A stretch of 35,479 nt of DNA, from contig NZ_MPZN01000034.1 in assembly GCF_002936985.1 (NCBI RefSeq), forward strand, positions 1 through 35,479, given 5' to 3'. Source of the stretch: Microterricola pindariensis (GTDB taxonomy: Bacteria > Actinomycetota > Actinomycetes > Actinomycetales > Microbacteriaceae). The position numbers and the translations under genes were made by a program. Positions 29,568 through 35,479 of this stretch are shown here, piece after piece. Under the pieces are notes generated by a model. It was not told the DNA's origin. It did no database searches and saw only the letters and a list, made by a program, of their open reading frames with translations. How positions within the stretch are numbered: position 1 is the stretch's first letter; every line of letters begins with the position of its first letter.

Positions 29568-30845
29568 CTACGGCCTCAGCGCGCCCACCTGCTCGATCGG
29601 CGGCGCCGGCGGGCCGAGACGCGGGTGACCGGCCCCGGTGTCGCCGGCACCGACGCGGTTGCTGCGCTCCGTGAGGCTCACCAGCGCGAGGTGCCGGTCG
29701 GCCGTCCAGCAGATCAGCTTACCCTTGTGGTCCTTGGTGCGGCTGAGGATGCCCGCGTCGGCGAGCTGCACCAGGGCGCGGTGCGCGGCCCCCGTCGACA
29801 CCGCCTGCCGTGCGGCCGCCGTCTCGATGGTGAGCACCGGGTCGGTGGCCAGTGCATCCAGGATGCGGAGCACCACGGCATCGCTGCGAGGTGTGGCCGG
29901 CTTGATGCCCTGCGCCTGGCGAAATCGGATCAGCTCCTCGTGTAGCGCTGCGTCGAGGGCGGCGATGTCCGAGGACAGCCTGACGGCGTTGCCTGCGGCC
30001 AGCTCGGCGGCCTCGGCGAACGCGATGACCCACTCGTCGAGGCGGGAGGGGATCTCGCGGTAGGCCGTGAGCCCGGCGATGTAGCGGTCTGTGGCGCCGG
30101 CGAACACCGTGCTGATCGGGATCAGGGTGTTCCGCAGCGCGTCGGCGCGGCGGAGCACCGTGTGGATGAGCGCCCGTCCGGTGCGGCCGTTGCCGTCGAT
30201 GAACGGGTGGATCGTCTCGAACTGGGCGTGGGCGATCGCCGCCCGCACGACCGGGTTGCCGGTGGTGGCGGTGACGAACCGGGCGAGGTCGTCGACAAGC
30301 CTGCCGACTTCGGACGCTGGCGGCGGGACGAAGTCCGCGCGCAGCGGGCTCCAGCCGGGCCCGCCCACCCAGTTCTGCTCGGTGCGGAGGCCGGGCGCGA
30401 GCCGCGGCTCGATGAGGTGCTGCAAGCGTTCGATGTCCGCGGTTGTGACAGCGCGCCGGCGGTCGCCGAGCTCGGTTATCGCCTCCTCTGTGGCGCGAAC
30501 GTTCGCCACGACATCCACCGCGACGCGGGTGCCGCGCTGAAGAAGTTCCGCGATGGCGAGCTTCTTGGGGGTGACGCTGTTGCCCTCGATCCAGGAAGAG
30601 GAGATGCTCTCGGAACGCACGAGCAGGTGATTGAGGTAGCCGCCTCGTTCGCCGATGCGCTCGTCGGCACGGGCGAGCACGGCCAGCGCGTCCTCGGCTG
30701 CCCGCTGGGCTTCGGGCCCCAATGCGGGCAGCTGCTCACCGAGCTCATCGGGGACGAAGGCCCTGTACTGGCCGGCCGCGCGATCCTTGCGGCCCAGATG
30801 TGCGGTGTCCGCGGGATTCCAGAGCACATCGACGTAGTGGGCCAT
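29568..30845 (-). CDS. Fic-family protein with C-terminal winged helix
   Basis: 425 residues. The core motif HPFIDGNGRTGR (213-224) is a perfect Fic active site with His213, which usually transfers AMP from ATP to a protein hydroxyl. An N-terminal inhibitory-type helix is visible (SSSWIEGN, 82-89, matching S/TxxxE(G/N)), so the protein is self-restrained. Residues about 325-395 resemble a winged helix (VLRILDALATDP, then AARQAVSTGAAHRALVQLADAGIL) that could bind DNA. The Pro-rich tail is variable. AGGAAC precedes the ATG at 30845. A perfect 13-bp inverted repeat sits 32-64 bp upstream, so autoregulation by the winged helix is likely. No antitoxin partner gene lies beside it. Confidence 0.93.
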   Translation of the reverse strand: MAHYVDVLWNPADTAHLGRKDRAAGQYRAFVPDELGEQLPALGPEAQRAAEDALAVLARADERIGERGGYLNHLLVRSESISSSWIEGNSVTPKKLAIAELLQRGTRVAVDVVANVRATEEAITELGDRRRAVTTADIERLQHLIEPRLAPGLRTEQNWVGGPGWSPLRADFVPPPASEVGRLVDDLARFVTATTGNPVVRAAIAHAQFETIHPFIDGNGRTGRALIHTVLRRADALRNTLIPISTVFAGATDRYIAGLTAYREIPSRLDEWVIAFAEAAELAAGNAVRLSSDIAALDAALHEELIRFRQAQGIKPATPRSDAVVLRILDALATDPVLTIETAAARQAVSTGAAHRALVQLADAGILSRTKDHKGKLICWTADRHLALVSLTERSNRVGAGDTGAGHPRLGPPAPPIEQVGALRP

Positions 30846-30876
30846 GAGCTGTTCCTAACGTCGACGGGAGCTGGGT

Positions 30877-30909
30877 TATATCTACTTTATCCTGCTTAAA
30901 GTAGATATA
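30877..30909. promoter_or_regulatory. 13-bp perfect inverted repeat in the fic promoter
   Basis: TATATCTACTTTA (30877-30889) and TAAAGTAGATATA (30897-30909) match base for base as inverse complements, 7 bp apart. It is strongly AT-rich in a GC-rich genome. On the minus strand a TATAAC (-10-like) overlaps the arm nearer the gene. It is the likely binding site of a repressor, perhaps the Fic protein itself. Confidence 0.65.
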
Positions 30910-31000
30910 GTCACCCGGCAGTCGCGTCTGTGGATTCGGCGGCCAGGTCGGTTCCCACTCGAGACGCTCCCGCCTGCGACGAGCCCGGCGCGGGGGAGCG

Positions 31001-31969
31001 CTACTCGTCGAGGGTGAGCACGACGTGGCCGCGCTTGCCGCGCGCGACGTGCCGGTAGGCATCGGCGACGCGCTTCAGCGGGTAACTCGCGTCGACGGGC
31101 GCGTCGAGCGCCCCGAGCGCGGCGAGCTCGGCGGTCTCGCGGAGATCGGCCGCCACGCGGGCGTCCGGGCGGAGGCCGGTGAACGCGATCACCGCGCGGC
31201 GCCGGCCGAACAGCCGCGTCCACAGCGACTGGGCGAGGATCGCGAAGGAGGGCACAGTCGTCATGTACAGGCCTTCCGCGGCGAGCGCGCGCCGGGCCCG
31301 GCGGTAGCCGAGCTTCCCGGATGCGTCGAACACCACGTCGTAGGGGCCCGCGGCGAGCACCGCGGCGGTGTCGGCGTAGTCGAGCGCATTGTCGGCGCCG
31401 AGCGACCGCACGAAGTCGACGTTGTGCGCGCTGCTCGTCCCGGTGACGCGGGCGCCCCAATGCTTGGCGAGCTGCACCGCCGCGCTGCCGACCGCGCCCG
31501 ATGCGCCGTTGACGAGCAGCCGCTGGCCCGGCTGCAGGTCCGCGGTCTCGCGCAGGAACGACATCGCGGTCGCATCCACGAGGGCGGCCGCGCGCGCCGG
31601 CTCGACGGCCGCGGGCGTCGGCGCGATGGGCGAGGCCTCGCTCACCACGATGTACTCGGCGTGCGCGCCCATCGCCGCATTTGTCGCGCCGAACACGAGG
31701 TCGCCAACGGCGAAGCGCCGCGCGTCCGGGCCGAGCCCCGCCACGCGTCCGGCGAAGGCGCTGCCGAGCACCTGCGCGCGCGGGCGGATCGGGCCGAATG
31801 CGAGACGAGCGAACCAGGGCGAGCCCGCCCGCGCCGCGGCACCCGCGGCGCTCACCGTGGCGGCGAGCACGCGCACGAGCACCTCGTCTCCTGTCGGCTC
31901 TGGGCGGGCACGCTCCTCCTCCGCGACCACTTCGGGTCCGCCGAAGCGGCGGTAGACGGCGGCTTTCAT
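31001..31969 (-). CDS. MDR-family NAD(P)-dependent oxidoreductase
   Basis: 322 residues. The GroES-like part reads MKAAVYRRFGGPEVVAEEERARPEPTG and so on. The nucleotide fold has LLVNGASGAVGSAAVQLAKHWGARVTGT. No zinc ligands; it belongs to the quinone-oxidoreductase/enoyl-reductase-like branch, as does the gene at 23121. GAGGAGG lies a few bases before the ATG. Its ATG overlaps the stop of the XRE gene (ATGA), so it is the last gene of a three-gene operon. Substrate unknown. Confidence 0.9.
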   Translation of the reverse strand: MKAAVYRRFGGPEVVAEEERARPEPTGDEVLVRVLAATVSAAGAAARAGSPWFARLAFGPIRPRAQVLGSAFAGRVAGLGPDARRFAVGDLVFGATNAAMGAHAEYIVVSEASPIAPTPAAVEPARAAALVDATAMSFLRETADLQPGQRLLVNGASGAVGSAAVQLAKHWGARVTGTSSAHNVDFVRSLGADNALDYADTAAVLAAGPYDVVFDASGKLGYRRARRALAAEGLYMTTVPSFAILAQSLWTRLFGRRRAVIAFTGLRPDARVAADLRETAELAALGALDAPVDASYPLKRVADAYRHVARGKRGHVVLTLDE

Positions 31970-32190
31970 GACTCCTCCTCTGGGTACTGAAACACGTCCT
32001 CCAGGTGCACCCCGAAGAACCGGGCGATCTGGAAAGCCACCTCGAGCGACGGCGAGTAGCGTCCCTGTTCGATCGCGATCACGGTCTGCCTCGTCACGCC
32101 CAGCGCGTCGGCGAGCTGCGCCTGCGTGAGCTCGCCGCGCTCGAAACGCAGTGCACGGATGCGGTTGGTCACACGGGTCGGCTTGACCAC
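31966..32190 (-). CDS. XRE-family small regulator
   Basis: 74 residues, essentially a single helix-turn-helix: RIRALRFERGELTQAQLADALGV then TRQTVIAIEQGRYSPSLEVAFQIARFFGVHLEDVF. This compact Cro/CI-type layout is common in regulators paired with small membrane proteins. The GTG start at 32190 is one base after the upstream gene's stop, and its own stop overlaps the oxidoreductase start. It probably binds the inverted repeat at 32658-32680 and controls its own operon. Confidence 0.93.
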   Translation of the reverse strand: MVKPTRVTNRIRALRFERGELTQAQLADALGVTRQTVIAIEQGRYSPSLEVAFQIARFFGVHLEDVFQYPEEES

Positions 32191-32191
32191 G

Positions 32192-32629
32192 TCAAAGCCC
32201 CCGGCGGTAGGCGACGAGCTTGACGACCGCGCTGGAAACGGCCTGCGCGACGAACCCGAGGTAGATGACGTTCGCGATCCAGAAATGGGGCCACTCGGCG
32301 AGCGCCATCAGCAGGGCGAGGATGGCGGCCGCAATCAGCACCCACCAGGTGCGCAGCGTGCCGAGCCGGTCGATCTCGCGATCCCGGTCGTCGGCCCTGA
32401 ACGGGTCAGTGGAACCTCGGCCGCGCCTGGCGCCCGCGCCGATCTCGACGACCATACGCACGATGATGGCCGCCACAATGGCCGCGCCGATCGACCACAG
32501 CAACGGCGCTTGATAGGCCGTGTCCGTGAGTGGGTCGGCCGCCTGAGCAAGCACGACCGCGAGGTAGATCGCGTACACGCCGGCTGAGACGACGAGATAT
32601 ACCCAGGTGCCTCGTTCTTCGTAGGACAC
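32192..32629 (-). CDS. Small integral membrane protein, paired with the XRE regulator
   Basis: 145 residues with about four membrane helices (TWVYLVVSAGVYAIYLAVVLAQ, LLWSIGAAIVAAIIVRMVVEI, WWVLIAAAILALLMALAEWP, NVIYLGFVAQAVSSAVVKLV) and a charged cytoplasmic loop (DPFRADDRDREIDRLGTL). The start is the GTG at 32629 because AAGGAG lies 5 bp before it; the frame is open to an ATG at 32653, which lacks one. The membrane-protein plus XRE-regulator pair is a recurrent actinobacterial and firmicute gene pair. Function unknown. Confidence 0.8.
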   Translation of the reverse strand: MSYEERGTWVYLVVSAGVYAIYLAVVLAQAADPLTDTAYQAPLLWSIGAAIVAAIIVRMVVEIGAGARRGRGSTDPFRADDRDREIDRLGTLRTWWVLIAAAILALLMALAEWPHFWIANVIYLGFVAQAVSSAVVKLVAYRRGL

Positions 32630-32657
32630 GGCCGCTCCTTCCAGGGATGTCAAAAAC

Positions 32658-32680
32658 TCTTTACACGTCCAAGGTAAAGA
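32658..32680. promoter_or_regulatory. Inverted repeat over the -10 box of the XRE operon
   Basis: TCTTTAC (32658-32664) and GTAAAGA (32674-32680) are exact inverse complements 9 bp apart. The right arm covers the -10 box on the minus strand. It is a likely binding site of the XRE regulator encoded two genes downstream. Confidence 0.6.
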
Positions 32681-32699
32681 ATGATCAACATGATGTCAA
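32671..32699 (-). promoter_or_regulatory. Near-consensus promoter of the XRE operon
   Basis: On the minus strand TTGACA (32699-32694) is a perfect -35 and TACCTT (32676-32671) the -10, with a 17-bp spacer. The start of the membrane protein gene is about 42 bp downstream. Confidence 0.75.
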
Positions 32700-32799
32700 T
32701 CTTTTTTTACGTCTGCCGGGCGGTCAGGCGTCACTGTCCTCGAGCGGTGCCGCGCGGGTAGTAGGGTCGTGGGGTCAGCGCGGAGAAACGAGGAAGCCA

Positions 32800-34119
32800 G
32801 TGAGAATTGGTGTGCGGATCTCCAGCGATCGAGTCGTCGGCGTCTTCGTGCGCGACGACGGCAACTACGGCATGCACTTCGTCGACTCGGGTGATGCCGA
32901 GGCGGCGGATGCGCTCTTCCGCGGCCTCCGCCGTTATGCCTCCGACTCCGGCTTCGTGCAGGACGAGGAGATCTCCTCCATCTGTTTCGATGTGAGCGCG
33001 GTGCTCCGGCGGGAGGAGACGACCCCCGTCAGCGTCGTGCGCATCGCGCCGCGCCCGCCCATCGACCCGCAACACGAGCTCGGAAACGGCCGGGCGCATG
33101 CAGACGTCCTCACCGCGGTTCACATCGCCGGTGGTCACACGACCCTGGGCGAGGAGATCGTCCCGCTGGACGTGGAGGCGCTCCGAGATTTCGCCGCGGC
33201 AGCCGCGCGGGGTGGTCGGTACGTCGTCACGAGCGTCGGCGCACTCGTCAACACCGCGCACGAGCTCGCAGCCGGCCGGATCCTCATGGAGCACGCCGAG
33301 CCGCAGTCGGTCGCCTACTCGCACTCGTTCTCGAACAGCTCGTTTGCGGTCAGGGAGCGCACGGCGGTGCTCAACAGTGCGCTCGTGCCCTTCGCAGAAT
33401 CGCTCGCCACCTCGCTCGCGCTGGCAGCCGAGGCGCAGGTGCCGGACGCGCGGCTGTACGTGACCACGAATGATGGCGGGCGGATGCCGCTCTCGCGCCT
33501 GTCGAGCACCCCGGTGCACTCCATGTACGCCGGCCAGGCCAGCGAGCTCATCGGTGCCGCCGCACTGAGCAACCTCGAGGACGGCGCCGTCATCGTCGCC
33601 GACGGGCCGAGGTCCTTTCACGGCGAGATCCTGGCCGGGGTGCCGGCCGTCGTTCCGCAGCGTCAACGCCGCGGTGAGGACACGCTCGCGACGCAGTCGG
33701 CGAAGGTGCTGCCCGTGACCGAGTTCCTCGTGGGCGGGCAAGCCAAGCCGCCCACGGTCGTCGCCGCAGAGGGCGCATCCCGCCTCGTTCCCCACCTCTG
33801 GCTGCGGGCCGCCCGCAGGGCAGACGTGGATCTGCGCGCGCTCGGGGCTGCCTGTGCGCCCCTTGCCGACTGGGTCACCCAGGTGGTGACCGTCGGCAGC
33901 GCCGTGGAGATGGATCAGGCCCTGGCCGCGGCGGAGGCGCGGGCAACCGCGAGGCTGGTCGCGTTTGGCGCGGCGCCATCCGAGGTGAGAATCATCGAGT
34001 CCGGGGTCGCAGCGACGGCGTACGAGAACCCGCGCGTGGTCTCGGTGCGGGTGCGCGCACTGGCGGGTCAGACGGTGGGCAGCATGCTGAGGGTGGGGGA
34101 GTACGATGTGGCTCTCTAG
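32800..34119 (+). CDS. Hydantoinase/oxoprolinase-like protein with lost nucleotide motifs
   Basis: 439 residues. The fold is that of HyuA-type proteins (acetate/sugar-kinase-like), shown by the middle YVVTSVGALVNTAHELAAGRILMEH, SHSFSNSSFAVRERTAVLNSAL and ARLYVTTNDGGRMPL segments and the AGQASELIGAAALSNLEDGAVIVADG region. In active members the first strand carries DxGGTNTD and the latter region DxGGTTTD; here they read VRISSDRVVG and VADGPRSFHG, so both phosphate loops are gone. GAGGAA precedes the GTG at 32800. It overlaps the DUF917 gene by 14 bp, the usual partner in hydantoin/thiohydantoin-related clusters. Probably a subunit with altered or no ATPase activity. Confidence 0.75.
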   Translation: MRIGVRISSDRVVGVFVRDDGNYGMHFVDSGDAEAADALFRGLRRYASDSGFVQDEEISSICFDVSAVLRREETTPVSVVRIAPRPPIDPQHELGNGRAHADVLTAVHIAGGHTTLGEEIVPLDVEALRDFAAAAARGGRYVVTSVGALVNTAHELAAGRILMEHAEPQSVAYSHSFSNSSFAVRERTAVLNSALVPFAESLATSLALAAEAQVPDARLYVTTNDGGRMPLSRLSSTPVHSMYAGQASELIGAAALSNLEDGAVIVADGPRSFHGEILAGVPAVVPQRQRRGEDTLATQSAKVLPVTEFLVGGQAKPPTVVAAEGASRLVPHLWLRAARRADVDLRALGAACAPLADWVTQVVTVGSAVEMDQALAAAEARATARLVAFGAAPSEVRIIESGVAATAYENPRVVSVRVRALAGQTVGSMLRVGEYDVAL

Positions 34120-35188
34120 CCCCGAGATCGCCCGCCTGCGCACGGGCGCACTCTTCCTGGCCTGCGCGGCCGACCCGGGATGGTGCACCGACCAAGCCGA
34201 GCGCACCCTCGCCCACATGCACGCCCACGGGATAGAGCCGGAGCTGCGCGGCGTCGATGAGTTCGAGGAAGACGCGCTCATCGTTGCGGTCGGCTTCGTC
34301 AACAACGGGCTCTCGCTCTCGGAGCTGCGCCCCTCCGGCGACGAGTTCGCCACGAGCCTCCGCTTGCTCGAGCAGGCCGTCGGCCGCCCGATTGCGGGGC
34401 TCATGCCGCTGGCCGCGGCGAACGTCAACTCGCTCGTGCCCATCCTGACCGGCATGCAGGTCGGGCTCCCGATCGTCGACGCCGACCCCATGGGCCGGGT
34501 CTTCCCCCTCCTGCACCAGTCGCTGTTCACCCTCGCTGGGCTGACCGCCGGGCCCGTCGCCGTGACCGGGCCGACCGGGGAAACGGCGATCCTCGACGTC
34601 GACAAGCCGGCCAGGGCCGAGCGCCTCGTGCGTGCCCTCGCGGGGGAGTTCGGCGGCTGGGCGGCCGCGGCCCTGTACCCGATGAGCGCAGGAACGCTGG
34701 GCGCGAGCGGGGTGATCGGCAGCGTCTCCCGCCTCATTCGCATCGGCGAGATCCTCGAGTCAGGCCTCCCCACGCACCACAAGCACGAGCAACTGCGCCG
34801 CACGCAGGGCGTGCAGCGCATCATCCGTGCCCGGGTGAGCAACGTCGAGGGGCTCTCCCGGCCGGCGCCGCCGGGCCAGCCGGATCGCCCGTCGAGCGTC
34901 TTCCTCATCGAGGAGTCGCAGGGGAAGATCGTTCAGATCGAGATTCAGAACGAGCTGCTGATGGTGCTCGTCGACGGCGCCGTCGAGGCAGTACTGCCCG
35001 ACATCATCACGATGCTGCGCCCCGAGGATGCCAGCGTCGCGGGGCTTGACGACCTGTGGGTGGGCAACATTCTCGACATCGTCGTGCTGCCGGCCGCCGA
35101 GCAGTGGTACACGCCAGCAGGAATCGAGTTGGCTGGCCCCGCCGCGCACCACGCGCTGCTTCGCCGACGATGGGAGAAACGCCCGTGA
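34106..35188 (+). CDS. DUF917-family protein
   Basis: 360 residues. The N-terminal half carries AVGFVNNGLSL, RPIAGLMPLAAANVNSLVPI and VGLPIVDADPMGRVFPLLHQS, and the C-terminal beta-rich part ends with LDDLWVGNILDIVVLPAAEQW. Family members include S-methyl-thiohydantoin-related enzymes, often encoded beside HyuA-type proteins. The start is the ATG at 34106, 14 bp inside the preceding gene, with a GGGGGAG stretch before it. The stop overlaps the next start (GTGA). Substrate not readable. Confidence 0.85.
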   Translation: MWLSSPEIARLRTGALFLACAADPGWCTDQAERTLAHMHAHGIEPELRGVDEFEEDALIVAVGFVNNGLSLSELRPSGDEFATSLRLLEQAVGRPIAGLMPLAAANVNSLVPILTGMQVGLPIVDADPMGRVFPLLHQSLFTLAGLTAGPVAVTGPTGETAILDVDKPARAERLVRALAGEFGGWAAAALYPMSAGTLGASGVIGSVSRLIRIGEILESGLPTHHKHEQLRRTQGVQRIIRARVSNVEGLSRPAPPGQPDRPSSVFLIEESQGKIVQIEIQNELLMVLVDGAVEAVLPDIITMLRPEDASVAGLDDLWVGNILDIVVLPAAEQWYTPAGIELAGPAAHHALLRRRWEKRP

Positions 35189-35479
35189 GCCGCCCATCGA
35201 ACGGCACCGTTGAGCTGCGCCACCTGATCGATTCCCGCGAGCTCCACGACCTCACCGCGCGTTACGTCGCCTCGGGCGCGAGCCCGGTGCGCGACCTCGC
35301 GCTCATCACCGACATCGAGGAGATCGCCTCGATCGGCCCGGACACCGTCGTCCTGCTCAGCCAAGGGGTCGCGCTCGGCGGGTGGATGATCTCCTCGGCG
35401 CTCCGCTACGCCTGGGAGCGCAAGGCATGCGCGCTGATCGTGCCCGAGCAGTCGCTGTCCGAATCCGTGATCGAGCTGG
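35185..35479 (+). CDS. PucR-type transcriptional regulator (3' end outside the window)
   Basis: 98 residues are visible from the GTG at 35185, which overlaps the DUF917 stop. They match the N-terminal PucR (purine catabolism regulator) domain: LRHLIDSRELHDLTARYVASG, VRDLALITDIEEIASIGPDTVVLLSQG, then a helix with RYAWERKACALIVPE. The C-terminal helix-turn-helix is beyond the edge. As last visible gene of the hydantoinase/DUF917 operon it is probably the local regulator. Confidence 0.8.
   Translation, partial: MSRPSNGTVELRHLIDSRELHDLTARYVASGASPVRDLALITDIEEIASIGPDTVVLLSQGVALGGWMISSALRYAWERKACALIVPEQSLSESVIEL

Noticed and set aside
32731-34908. 725-codon minus-strand frame opposite the hydantoinase/DUF917 genes
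   Set aside because: The plus-strand genes have known family motifs, start signals and overlaps; the minus product is low-complexity.

Overview
The window comes from a high-GC Gram-positive chromosome, most likely an actinobacterium of the Microbacteriaceae type. Codons ending in G/C dominate, GTG/TTG starts and four-base ATGA/GTGA overlaps are common, several genes appear leaderless with a TANNNT box 6-7 nt before the start codon, and the gene families (NarL-type kinase/regulator pairs, SHOCT protein, AzlCD, PucR/DUF917 cluster) fit. Genus-level assignment is inference.

Left part (1-8589), ordinary chromosome: a 2-hydroxyacid dehydrogenase open at the edge, tRNA-Asn(GTT) with a strong terminator, a NarL-type two-component system, a small SHOCT membrane protein, a histidine-kinase-like protein whose phospho-acceptor His is Gln, the AzlC/AzlD exporter, peptide deformylase (minus strand), a DMT-type transporter, a GT4 glycosyltransferase and tRNA-Met(CAT).

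Middle (8545-18472): a 9.9-kb integrative element inserted in the 3' half of tRNA-Met, bounded by a perfect 40-bp direct repeat. It has a leftward gene train (RHH regulator, three small unknown proteins, excisionase, primase-helicase, Cys/HGG-motif phage protein, serine resolvase, tyrosine integrase). Near attR it carries a rightward soluble Ser/Thr kinase, next to a 40-aa zinc ribbon read the other way. There are no capsid, tail, large-terminase or conjugation genes, so it looks like a phage satellite or small replicating island rather than a prophage or conjugative element. The kinase is the obvious cargo and a possible anti-phage gene.

Accessory stretch (18473-29567): AraC regulator, a small zinc ribbon, an SGNH-like protein lacking its nucleophile, a DUF5677 gene running antisense over another ORF, a quinone-oxidoreductase-like MDR enzyme with a TetR regulator and tandem operators, RarA, a MmcQ/YjbR protein, an NTF2-like protein, a decayed SDR pseudogene and an aldo/keto reductase. 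Several long stretches hold no recognisable gene. The mix of decayed genes suggests an older accessory region beside the element.

Right part (29568-35479): a Fic protein with a C-terminal winged helix and a striking 13-bp inverted repeat in its promoter; a three-gene minus-strand operon (membrane protein, XRE regulator, MDR oxidoreductase) with a near-consensus promoter overlapped by an inverted repeat; and, divergently, a hydantoinase-like / DUF917 / PucR operon that runs off the edge.
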